Origin: Candidatus Benthicola azotiphorus | Lineage (GTDB): Bacteria > Gemmatimonadota > Gemmatimonadetes > Palauibacterales > Palauibacteraceae | Assembly: GCA_947581745.1 (NCBI GenBank) | Contig: CANPVW010000025.1 | Span: 1-5,813, forward strand | DNA length: 5,813 nt | Reading direction: 5' to 3' | Part shown: piece after piece, positions 1 to 5,813 of the stretch | Numbering within the stretch: the stretch's first letter is position 1 | Layout of the letters: each line of letters begins with the position of its first letter | Notes under the pieces: model-generated | Told to the model about the DNA's origin: nothing | The model's database searches: none | The model's input: only the letters and a program-made list of their open reading frames with translations | Position numbers and translations under genes: made by a program

Positions 1-742
1 CATCGCCGTTGCCGGCGCCGCGCCGGTCGAGTTCATCGGAGGCGTGTCGAGCGACCACTCCGGGTTCGGGCTCGGGCGCCTGCTCGCTGATCGCTTCCGG
101 CTCCGGCTCGGCCGCCGGTGCGGCGCGCTCCCAGAGCGACGGGTCAGCGACGGGCTTCCCCGGGCGAGCCCGCCACGAGGTCCACCATCCCGCCAGGGTC
201 GTGCCCGCGAGCAGCAGCAGCTTCCACGTCGCGCGCAACGACCAGCGGAACGCCCTTCCGGTGAGCTCGGCCGCGCGCCGCGGAGAGAGCCCCAGGGTCA
301 GCACCACCAGCGCGGCCACGAATGCGGCCACGATCAGCTGGGCGCCTACCGTCCCGAAGGCAGTCGTCAGGACCCCGGCCGTGGCGCCCCCCAGCCAGCC
401 GGATCCACTCCCGTCGCCCCCGAGCCCCCGACTGATGAACCACCACGCCGCCGGCACGAAGAGCATCGCGCCGCCAGCCAGGACGGACCAGCGGACGGCC
501 GTCTTCCTCTCGACGATCCCGAAGCACCACGAGGCCCACACGAATGCCGGCAGGGCCGAAAGCGTCGCGGCCACGCCGAACACGGTATTGAGGCCCAGGT
601 TCAGCAGCTCGCCGGCCGGTCCGATCAGGTTGCCGGACTCCGAGCGTCCCGGCAGGAGCTGTGGCACGAGAGCGAGCGTGACGAGGATCCCGAGCGCCAC
701 GAGTCCGACGCCGAGCGCCTCCCGACGTTGCCGCTCGTTCAC
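1..742 (-). CDS. ftsK: FtsK/SpoIIIE-type DNA translocase, N-terminal membrane domain (partial, runs off left edge)
   Basis: The frame stays open for 247 codons from a GTG at 742 to the window edge with no stop. The start is chosen because GGAAGG (757-752) lies 9 bases upstream and the gene begins 37 bases after the accC stop. Hydrophobic segments lie at about residues 10-30, 53-78, 84-104 and 131-152, with a fifth possible at 171-188. Between the first two is the stretch GNLIGPAGELLNLGLNTVFG (37-56), which fits the N-x-x-G-P-x-G pattern of the FtsK four-helix N-terminal domain. After residue 190 the chain becomes Pro/Glu/Ala-rich (for example EPEPEAISEQAPEPEPG, 212-228), like the linker that joins FtsK membrane domains to the motor. 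The RecA-like ATPase and DNA-reading gamma domain would lie left of the window. In the family, FtsK is a septum-located hexameric pump that moves chromosome termini and activates XerCD at dif. An unrelated polytopic membrane protein is possible, since no ATPase motif is visible. Confidence 0.78.
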   Translation of the reverse strand, partial: MNERQRREALGVGLVALGILVTLALVPQLLPGRSESGNLIGPAGELLNLGLNTVFGVAATLSALPAFVWASWCFGIVERKTAVRWSVLAGGAMLFVPAAWWFISRGLGGDGSGSGWLGGATAGVLTTAFGTVGAQLIVAAFVAALVVLTLGLSPRRAAELTGRAFRWSLRATWKLLLLAGTTLAGWWTSWRARPGKPVADPSLWERAAPAAEPEPEAISEQAPEPEPGVVARHASDELDRRGAGNGD

Positions 743-751
743 CGGGGTCGC

Positions 752-757
752 CCTTCC
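752..757 (-). promoter_or_regulatory. Shine-Dalgarno site for ftsK
   Basis: GGAAGG read on the minus strand, 9 bases before the GTG at 742. It decides the start, because no better-placed ATG, GTG or TTG in this frame lies between the accC stop and this codon. It sits inside the 37-base accC-ftsK gap, which shows no hairpin with a U-run, so read-through from accC is expected. Confidence 0.6.
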
Positions 758-779
758 GTCGCGCGCAGTCCGGCGGTAC

Positions 780-2117
780 TCACCCGGCCTCCCGCATGCG
801 CTCCAGGAAGTGAGTGTCGACGTTCCCAGCCACGAAGTCCGGGTGACGGAGCACCTCGCGCAGGAACGGAATGGTGGTCTTCACACCCTCGATGATGAAC
901 TCTTCGAGGGCCTGATACGCTCGACCCAGTGCCTCCTCCCGGGTGCGCCCGTGTGCGATCAGCTTGCCGAGCAGCGAATCGTAGTACGGAGGAACCGAGT
1001 AGCCTGCATAAATGTGCGCGTCGATGCGGATTCCGGGTCCTCCCGGTGCGTGAAACGCCGTGATGCGGCCGGGAGAGGGACGGAAATCGTGCTCCGGGTC
1101 TTCCGCATTGATGCGGCACTCGATCGCGTGCCCCGAAAGGACCGGCGGGCCCCCGATCCGCTCGCCGCCCGCGGATCGAATCTGCTCCTTCACCAGGTCC
1201 ACTCCGGTGACCATCTCCGTCACCGGGTGCTCGACCTGAATCCGGGTGTTCATCTCCATGAAGTAGAAGCTGCCGTCCTCCGAGAGCAGGAACTCGACCG
1301 TTCCGGCGTTCGAGTATCCGATCGCTCTTCCGGCGAGAATGGCCGCCTCGCCCATCGCCTGCCGCGTCTCCGGAGTGATGGCCGGGCTGGGTGACTCCTC
1401 GATCAGTTTCTGATGTCGTCGCTGGATCGAGCAGTCCCGCTCACCGAGGTGAATCAGGTTTCCATGCCGATCTCCCAGGAGCTGGATCTCCACATGCCGG
1501 GGACGCTGGACGAAGCGCTCCAGATACACGCGCGGATCGTTGAAAGCCGCTGCGGCCTCGTTGCGGGCCATCGTGAACGTCTTCTCGATGACGTCCGGTG
1601 ACGCCGCCACCCGCATTCCCTTGCCTCCGCCACCTGCCGCGGCCTTGATCATCACTGGATAACCGATCCGCGCCGCTTCGGCCTTCGCGTCCTCGAGGTG
1701 CTCGACCGTGCCCTGCGAGCCGGGAACGACCGGGACGCCCGCCTCGATCATCGTGCGGCGGGCCTCGGCCTTGTCTCCCATGCGGCGGATCTGGTCGGCC
1801 GTCGGCCCCACGAACACGATCCCGCTCCGATCGCAGATCTCGGCGAACTCCGCGTTCTCGGCCAGGAATCCGTAGCCGGGATGGATCGCCTCGGCGCCGG
1901 TGATCTCGGCCGCGGCCACGATCCTCGGGATGTTCAGGTAGCTCTCACGGCTGGCGGGCGGCCCGATGCAGATGTCCTCGTCCGAGAACCGGACGTGCAG
2001 GGAGTCCCGGTCCGCCTGGGAGTACACGGCAACCGTGCCGATGCCCAACTCGCGGCACGCCCGGATCACCCGTAGCGCGATCTCGCCCCGATTGGCGATC
2101 AGGATCTTATTGAACAC
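780..2117 (-). CDS. accC: Biotin carboxylase subunit of acetyl-CoA carboxylase
   Basis: A 445-residue protein, close to the 449 of E. coli AccC. It carries out ATP- and bicarbonate-dependent carboxylation of the biotin on AccB, the first half-reaction to malonyl-CoA, in the cytoplasm. The N-terminal biotin carboxylase domain opens with [20 protein letters not shown] (5-24). The ATP-grasp part has K116, K158 and the glycine-rich loop GGGGKG (162-167). The active-site run [14 protein letters not shown] (288-301) supplies E288, N290, R292, Q294 and E296. R335 in [11 protein letters not shown] matches the catalytic arginine at E. coli position 338; E275 is the second metal ligand. The C-terminal domain ends normally ([14 protein letters not shown], 406-419). 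All key residues are present. The start is GTG, 13 bases after the accB stop, with no clear Shine-Dalgarno, which suggests coupling to accB translation. Other biotin carboxylases (propionyl- or pyruvate-type) are less likely, because the protein is stand-alone, of AccC length and follows accB. Confidence 0.97.
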   Translation of the reverse strand: MFNKILIANRGEIALRVIRACRELGIGTVAVYSQADRDSLHVRFSDEDICIGPPASRESYLNIPRIVAAAEITGAEAIHPGYGFLAENAEFAEICDRSGIVFVGPTADQIRRMGDKAEARRTMIEAGVPVVPGSQGTVEHLEDAKAEAARIGYPVMIKAAAGGGGKGMRVAASPDVIEKTFTMARNEAAAAFNDPRVYLERFVQRPRHVEIQLLGDRHGNLIHLGERDCSIQRRHQKLIEESPSPAITPETRQAMGEAAILAGRAIGYSNAGTVEFLLSEDGSFYFMEMNTRIQVEHPVTEMVTGVDLVKEQIRSAGGERIGGPPVLSGHAIECRINAEDPEHDFRPSPGRITAFHAPGGPGIRIDAHIYAGYSVPPYYDSLLGKLIAHGRTREEALGRAYQALEEFIIEGVKTTIPFLREVLRHPDFVAGNVDTHFLERMREAG

Positions 2118-2130
2118 GGATCAAGCGGGC

Positions 2131-2607
2131 TCAGGACGGATCGATTCGGAACAGCACCTGACCGAATTCGACCGGGTCGGCGTTTTCCACGCAGATCTCC
2201 CGAATCGTGCCGGACACTTCCGCCTCCAGCTCGTTCATGAGCTTCATGGCTTCCAGGATGCAGAGTGTCTGCCCCTTGGCGACTCGATCGCCGGTCTCCA
2301 CGTAGGGAGGCGCGTCGGGCGCGGGCGAGCGGTAGAACGTACCGACCATGGGGGAGACGATCTCGGCGAGGCCGGAATCCGCCTCTGCGGGCGGGCTCGA
2401 CTCCACTGCGTGCGACGGCGCAGCGCCGACGGGAGGCGAGTGCGACACCGGCGCCTCCGCCGCACCCGACGCGGTGCCGGAGGTCACGATCAGCGGAGGG
2501 GACTTCGCGATCCTGACACGAGTTCCGAATCGGGAGATTTCCAGCGAGTCTATCCCCGACCCGTCCACCATGTCGATCAGACGTCGAATCCAGTCGAGAT
2601 CGATCAT
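2131..2607 (-). CDS. accB: Biotin carboxyl carrier protein of acetyl-CoA carboxylase
   Basis: A 158-residue carrier that brings biotin from AccC to the carboxyltransferase AccAD. Residues 1-35 form the short conserved N-terminal segment ([24 protein letters not shown]). Residues 36-80 are an Ala/Pro/Ser-rich flexible linker. Residues 82-157 are the biotinyl (lipoyl-like) domain. The biotin-attachment motif EAMKLMNE places the modified lysine at K122. The thumb that marks true AccB proteins is present ([18 protein letters not shown], 87-104), which favours AccB over a decarboxylase or pyruvate carboxylase carrier. The ATG overlaps the efp stop as ATGA (2607-2604), with GGTGA at 2616-2612 as the likely ribosome site, so it should be translationally coupled to efp. 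accA and accD are not in the window. Confidence 0.97.
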   Translation of the reverse strand: MIDLDWIRRLIDMVDGSGIDSLEISRFGTRVRIAKSPPLIVTSGTASGAAEAPVSHSPPVGAAPSHAVESSPPAEADSGLAEIVSPMVGTFYRSPAPDAPPYVETGDRVAKGQTLCILEAMKLMNELEAEVSGTIREICVENADPVEFGQVLFRIDPS

Positions 2608-3170
2608 CGGGTCACCCGTTCGAGGTATTTGTCGGCAGTTCGATCTACCCTGATCACGTCACCTTCATTGACGAACAGCGGCACCTGGACGACGGCGCCG
2701 GGACCGAGCTTCGCCGGCTTCGTGGCTCCCTGCGCCGTGTCACCACGCACGCCGGGCTCCGTCTCGACGACCTCCAGCTCCACGAACTGCGGAAGCTCCA
2801 CGGCCAGCACCGCACCGTCACGGGTCAGGCCCTCGCACTCCATGTTCTCTTCCAGATACGGAAGCTGATCCTCCCCCACGATGTCAGCCGAGAGGGGAGT
2901 CAGCTCGTACGTCTCCATGTCCATGAAGTAGTACAGGCTGCCATCCGTGTAAGAGTACTGGATGGGCCGCCTCACCAGCCTGACCTCCGTCACCTTCTCG
3001 CCGGCCCGGAACGTCTTGTCCACGACGCCCCCGGTGAGAACCGACTTGATCTTCGTCCGCACGAACGCCCCTCCCTTTCCGGGCTTGACGTGCTGGAAGT
3101 AGGTGATCTGGTACAGGGTCCCGTCCAGCTCGATTACCATCCCGTTCCTGAAACTCGATGTATCCGCCAT
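2604..3170 (-). CDS. efp: Translation elongation factor P
   Basis: A 188-residue protein, the usual EF-P length (about 185-190). EF-P binds between the P and E sites of stalled ribosomes and speeds peptide bond formation at consecutive prolines. Domain I (about 1-64) has the family pattern [20 protein letters not shown] and the tip loop [14 protein letters not shown] (28-40 region). The residue that reaches the peptidyl-transferase centre is lysine, K32, equivalent to E. coli K34, so this is a lysine-type and not the arginine (rhamnosylated) type. Domains II and III follow at about 65-127 and 128-188. The C-terminal signature is recognisable ([20 protein letters not shown], 161-180), though [11 protein letters not shown] varies from the common DTRTGEYxxRV. 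The ATG at 3170 has only a weak GGA upstream. No modification enzyme (EpmA/EpmB, YmfI or EarP type) is encoded in the window. YeiP paralogues are less likely given the standard loop and the gene context. Confidence 0.96.
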   Translation of the reverse strand: MADTSSFRNGMVIELDGTLYQITYFQHVKPGKGGAFVRTKIKSVLTGGVVDKTFRAGEKVTEVRLVRRPIQYSYTDGSLYYFMDMETYELTPLSADIVGEDQLPYLEENMECEGLTRDGAVLAVELPQFVELEVVETEPGVRGDTAQGATKPAKLGPGAVVQVPLFVNEGDVIRVDRTADKYLERVTR

Positions 3171-3236
3171 TCCGCGTCCAGTGGTCAGTTATCCGATTCA
3201 CTCAGGCCGCACCGCGCCGACTCCCGGCCTCTCGCC
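3171..3236 (-). other. 66-base gap between peptidase and efp, with a short inverted repeat
   Basis: This is the longest gap between genes in the window. On the minus strand it contains a perfect 6-base inverted repeat, AGGCCG (3230-3225) and CGGCCT (3209-3204), separated by 15 bases. It is not followed by a U-run, so it is not a standard intrinsic terminator. An AT-richer patch, GGATAACTG (around 3193-3185), vaguely resembles a -10 element, but I see no matching -35. An internal efp promoter is possible but not demonstrated, and the repeat could be chance in GC-rich DNA. Confidence 0.3.
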
Positions 3237-4340
3237 TCACAGCTCCCGGAGATCTCGCGGGAAGCCGGTCAGAACCGCCGCGCCGTCCTCCCCTGCTACC
3301 ACGACCTCCTCGAGCCTCACTCCACCTCGGCCCGGAAGATACACCGCGGGCTCGATCGTGACCACGTTGCCGGACGCCAGGGTCTCGCGCGACCTCGCAT
3401 TCACGCTCGGCCGTTCATGAACCTCCAGCCCCACGCCGTGACCCGTCCCATGACCGAACCGGTCTCCGTACCCGGCCGCCACGATCACATCGCGAGCCGC
3501 GCGGTCGACGGCCTGCGCCGTGGCGCCCGCGCACGCTGCCGCGATCGCCCGCTCGACGGCTTCGGCCACCACGCCGTGCACCTCACGCTGCCAGCGCGCC
3601 GCGGACCCGAGGACGAACGTGCGGGTCATGTCCGAGCAGTAGCCGTCCACGCGGGCTCCGAAATCAAGCAGCAGAAAATCTCCCTCGCGCAGCTTTCGCT
3701 CCCCGGGGTGGGCGTGGGGAAGCGCGCTCCGGGGTCCGGACGCCACGATCGGATCGAAAGGCAGCGTCTCCGAGCCGGCCCGTCGCAGGCGGTACACGAG
3801 CTCCGCCGCCAGCTCCGTCTCTGTCATTCCCTCCGTCACGATCCCCAGCACCTCGCTCAAGGCGCTCTCCGCCATCCGCACGGCCCTCGAGATCGCCTCG
3901 ATCTCACCCGGGTCCTTCGTCGAACGGAGCTCGTCGACCAGCGGACCGGCCGCCTCCCAGGTCACGGCCCCGCACGACTCGCCAAGCGCTCGGCGGTCCT
4001 TGACGGTCAGGACATGGTCCTCGAACCCGACCCTGGGGCCGGAGGCTCCCTCGTCCAGACAGCGCGCCAGTTCCGCGAAAAGGTCGGTGGCCGTGATGGC
4101 GACGGACACGCCGTCACACACCTCTTCGGAAGCCTGCGCCTCGTAGCGGAAGTCAGTGATGAGAGTGGCGGAGCCCGGCTCGACCAGAAGAAACCCGGAG
4201 GAGCCAGTAAAGCCCGTGAGCCAGCGGATGCTGGGCATGTGGCTCACGAGCAGCGCTTCCAGGCTGGCCTCGTGAAGTCGATCCCGGACGAGGCGCAGCC
4301 TCAGATCGCGTGGAGCCCAGACACTCGACTCCGAGCTCAC
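3237..4340 (-). CDS. pepP: Xaa-Pro aminopeptidase / Xaa-Pro dipeptidase, M24 family
   Basis: A 367-residue cytoplasmic metallopeptidase that removes N-terminal residues preceding proline; this length is typical of the shorter PepQ/YqhT-like group. Residues 1-135 are a creatinase-type N-terminal domain (IRWLTGFTGSSGFLLV, 38-53). Residues 145-360 are the pita-bread catalytic domain. All five expected dinuclear metal ligands are visible: D226 (LLLDFGAR), D237 (YCSDMTRTF), H301 (FGHGTGHGVG), E330 (VTIEPAVYLPG) and E344 (VRLEEVVV). Supporting histidines are H209 (SALPHAHPG) and H308 (GLEVHERP). The GTG start overlaps the aroQ stop as GTGA (4340-4337) with no clear Shine-Dalgarno, so it is probably reached by coupling. 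Aminopeptidase and dipeptidase activity cannot be told apart from sequence alone, so the symbol is approximate (B. subtilis yqhT occupies the same place). Its presence just before efp is a conserved arrangement. Confidence 0.92.
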   Translation of the reverse strand: MSSESSVWAPRDLRLRLVRDRLHEASLEALLVSHMPSIRWLTGFTGSSGFLLVEPGSATLITDFRYEAQASEEVCDGVSVAITATDLFAELARCLDEGASGPRVGFEDHVLTVKDRRALGESCGAVTWEAAGPLVDELRSTKDPGEIEAISRAVRMAESALSEVLGIVTEGMTETELAAELVYRLRRAGSETLPFDPIVASGPRSALPHAHPGERKLREGDFLLLDFGARVDGYCSDMTRTFVLGSAARWQREVHGVVAEAVERAIAAACAGATAQAVDRAARDVIVAAGYGDRFGHGTGHGVGLEVHERPSVNARSRETLASGNVVTIEPAVYLPGRGGVRLEEVVVAGEDGAAVLTGFPRDLREL

Positions 4341-4792
4341 TCGGCGAGACGCAGGTGCGCGGCCAGGCCCCTCATGCCCAGCAAGTAGCTGTCCGCGCCG
4401 AATCCGCTCACCACACCGACCGCGATGTCCGAAAGCAGCGAACGGCGCCGAAAGGACTCCCGCGCCCAGATGTTCGTCAGGTGCACTTCCACGAAGGGCA
4501 CGCGGGCCGCAAGCAGGGCATCCCGAAGTGCGACGCTGGTGTGCGTGTAGGCGGCAGCGTTGACCAGCATGCCGTCCTGCGTCGAGCCAGTATCACGGAT
4601 CCAGTCTGCGAGCTCGCCCTCATGGTTGGACTGTACGGACGTGACCCGCGAGTCGAGCTCCCGCCCGAGTTCCTCCAGCCGCGCCAAGATGCCTTTCAGC
4701 CCTTCGCCGCCGTAGAGATGCGGCTCTCTGGTTCCGAGGAGGTCCAGGTTGGGGCCGTTGAGTACACCGATCGAGAGGGTCTCTCCGGTCAT
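4337..4792 (-). CDS. aroQ: 3-dehydroquinate dehydratase, type II
   Basis: A 151-residue enzyme (family about 145-150) that dehydrates 3-dehydroquinate to 3-dehydroshikimate, the third step of the shikimate pathway; type II enzymes form cytoplasmic dodecamers. Motifs in order: IGVLNGPNLDLLGTREPHLY (8-27), with N12, R22 and the catalytic Y27 on the flexible lid; QSNHEGELADWI (54-65); the active-site segment NAAAYTHTSVALRDAL (78-93), with N78 and the catalytic H84; EVHLTNIWARESFRR (102-116), with H104 and R115/R116; and the C-terminal GVVSGFGADSYLLGMRGL. I chose the ATG at 4792: it has GGAG (4804-4801) 8 bases upstream, overlaps the TPR stop as ATGA, and puts the conserved core at the normal distance from the N-terminus. 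A GTG at 4819 would add nine residues (MDSAPGVRR) that lie inside the upstream gene and look non-native. Confidence 0.95.
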   Translation of the reverse strand: MTGETLSIGVLNGPNLDLLGTREPHLYGGEGLKGILARLEELGRELDSRVTSVQSNHEGELADWIRDTGSTQDGMLVNAAAYTHTSVALRDALLAARVPFVEVHLTNIWARESFRRRSLLSDIAVGVVSGFGADSYLLGMRGLAAHLRLAE

Positions 4793-5813
4793 GCGCCGGA
4801 CTCCAGGCGCCGAATCCACTCGCGCGCGAACGGACTCAGGGTCGCGGTCTCGGGGTCCGCTTCCCGGTCCGGCGGCGCTTCATCCCCCCGGTCCGATTCC
4901 GCGATCTCGGGATCCGGCAGCTCGCTCGCCCGCTCCTCTCCCATTCGGAGCAGGCGACGGATCTCGGTCGTGACGGGTGGACCCGTGGACGGGGCCAGAG
5001 GCACGGAATCCTCCACCCACTCCTCGCCCGTCTGGACCGCGACCTCGTCTGAGGAGCCCGTCTGGCCATCGCTCCGCTTGTCGCGCAGCGCTTCGACCCT
5101 CGCCAGCAGGTCGGGGTCGTCCGGGGAGTCCTTGAGCAGCTCGGCGTAGATCTCCGCCGCCTCCCGGTGCAATCCCTGTTCCGCATACAGGTCGGCCATC
5201 GTGCGAGTCAGCAGATCGGCGTCCCGCGACGGCTCCGGACCGTCCTCCCGGGGGGCCTCTTCGTACCACCAGGTGTCCTCGACCTTTACGGTCCGTGGCA
5301 CATCACCATTCAGAATCGCTTCCACCACTTCGTCCTCGGGCCGACGTTCGTCCTCGATCGGGAGCGCTTCCGACGCGGGAGTCGCGGACCCGCCCTCCGC
5401 TCCCCAGAACGAGTCGTCCACCGGCTCCGGACCGTCGACCGGGTCCACCTCCCGATCGACCGCCGAGTCATCCCACCACACGGGCGTCTCAGGTTCGTCC
5501 GATTCTGCCACCTCTTCGTGGACCGCTGCCGTCTCGAGCGCGGCCACCCGCCGCCCGGCCTCCGGATTCGTCGGATCTGCCTGGGCCAGCCGTTCGTACC
5601 AGTGACGTGCCTCGCCGAGATCACCCCTCTCCTCGGCAAGTCCTGCCAACTCACTGATAGCAACCAGGTTATGTCCATCGAGTTCAAGTACCTTACGGAA
5701 CGAGTCCAGCGTCTCCTCCATCCGTCCCAGGTCCCGCAGCGCCCGCGCCCGCACGATGTGACCGCTCGGATAATCAGGGTGTCGGAGCAGGCCGTCATCC
5801 AGCAGGGCGAGCG
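4789..5813 (-). CDS. TPR-repeat protein with acidic linker (partial, 5' end outside window)
   Basis: The frame is open from the right edge to a TGA at 4791-4789, giving 340 visible residues. A GTG at 5754 is not the real start: the 19 residues before it (LALLDDGLLRHPDYPSGHI) continue the repeat pattern. Numbered from the edge, tetratricopeptide-like helices cover about 1-92 (RARALRDLGRMEETLDSFRK at 21-40; ERGDLGEARHWYERLAQADP at 61-80). Residues 101-200 are a disordered-looking acidic linker with 32 Asp/Glu. A further repeat occupies 200-243 (MADLYAEQGLHREAAEIYAE). A second acidic, Pro-rich tail ends in a possible amphipathic helix (FAREWIRRLESGA, 328-340). Trp next to acidic residues recurs: VWWDDS, SFWGAE, TWWYEE, EEWVED. 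No signal peptide or membrane segment is seen in this part. TPRs bind proteins, so an adaptor role is likely, but the partner is unknown. Its stop overlaps the aroQ start, so it is probably the upstream gene of the same transcript. Confidence 0.85.
   Translation of the reverse strand, partial: LALLDDGLLRHPDYPSGHIVRARALRDLGRMEETLDSFRKVLELDGHNLVAISELAGLAEERGDLGEARHWYERLAQADPTNPEAGRRVAALETAAVHEEVAESDEPETPVWWDDSAVDREVDPVDGPEPVDDSFWGAEGGSATPASEALPIEDERRPEDEVVEAILNGDVPRTVKVEDTWWYEEAPREDGPEPSRDADLLTRTMADLYAEQGLHREAAEIYAELLKDSPDDPDLLARVEALRDKRSDGQTGSSDEVAVQTGEEWVEDSVPLAPSTGPPVTTEIRRLLRMGEERASELPDPEIAESDRGDEAPPDREADPETATLSPFAREWIRRLESGA
4801..4804 (-). promoter_or_regulatory. Shine-Dalgarno site for aroQ
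   Basis: GGAG on the minus strand, 8 bases before the ATG at 4792 and inside the last codons of the TPR gene. It supports the 4792 start over the upstream GTG at 4819 and fits coupled translation across the ATGA overlap. Confidence 0.5.

Noticed and set aside
144..539. 131-codon minus-strand frame inside the first 750 bases
   Set aside because: It overlaps the ftsK frame in another register; its Arg/Gly-rich translation has no membrane or domain pattern, whereas the ftsK frame does.
9..1394. 461-codon open frame on the plus strand, with a nested 283-codon frame at 44-895
   Set aside because: It lies antisense to accC and ftsK. The translation is Ser/Arg/Pro-rich without domain character, as expected for a shadow frame in GC-rich coding DNA.
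1966..2868. 300-codon plus-strand frame spanning parts of accC, accB and efp
   Set aside because: It is antisense to three confidently identified genes and has no coherent protein features.
2884..3201. Minus-strand frame of 105 codons overlapping the start of efp
   Set aside because: It is the efp coding sequence read in another register; the EF-P frame explains the region fully.
3204..3230. Intrinsic terminator between the peptidase and efp
   Set aside because: The 6-base stem has a 15-base loop and no following U-run, so it does not meet the usual form.
3090..4388. 432-codon open frame on the plus strand
   Set aside because: It is antisense to the well-supported peptidase gene, crosses the gap before efp, and its translation is Arg/His-rich with no recognisable motif.
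1..5813. Novel defence, mobile or biosynthetic system
   Set aside because: Every gene except the TPR protein belongs to a standard housekeeping family in a known conserved order; I saw no repeats, integrase, toxin or CRISPR signal.

Overview
This is an ordinary, densely packed housekeeping region from a GC-rich bacterium (G+C looks well above 60%). All seven recognisable genes lie on the minus strand, so transcription runs from right (5813) to left (1). In that order they are: a TPR-repeat protein (5' end outside the window), type II 3-dehydroquinate dehydratase (aroQ), an M24-family Xaa-Pro aminopeptidase (pepP-like), elongation factor P (efp), biotin carboxyl carrier protein (accB), biotin carboxylase (accC), and the N-terminal membrane part of an FtsK-type DNA translocase (runs off the left edge).

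Layout: TPR protein 5813-4789, aroQ 4792-4337, peptidase 4340-3237, efp 3170-2604, accB 2607-2131, accC 2117-780, ftsK 742 to the left edge. Three junctions are 4-base start/stop overlaps (TPR/aroQ ATGA, aroQ/pepP GTGA, efp/accB ATGA). The remaining gaps are 66, 13 and 37 bases. No convincing terminator or promoter interrupts the series, so it reads as one polycistronic unit; the 66-base gap before efp is the only place with room for an internal promoter. No RNA gene, mobile element or CRISPR array was seen.

Taxonomy cannot be fixed from the window. The core order aroQ - Xaa-Pro peptidase - efp - (...) - accB - accC is an old conserved cluster; Bacillus subtilis has aroQ-yqhT-efp, then spoIIIA, then accB-accC. 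High G+C, no spoIIIA genes, and ftsK directly after accC would suit a Gemmatimonadota-like or other high-GC non-Firmicute lineage. That assignment is a guess.

Function: the unit joins an aromatic amino acid step (AroQ), turnover of peptides with proline in second position (Xaa-Pro peptidase), translation of proline-rich stretches (EF-P), the first half-reaction of fatty acid synthesis (AccB+AccC; the carboxyltransferase genes accA/accD are not here) and chromosome segregation at division (FtsK). I found no previously undescribed system. The least understood gene is the TPR protein, which has a long acidic linker carrying recurrent tryptophan-acidic motifs.
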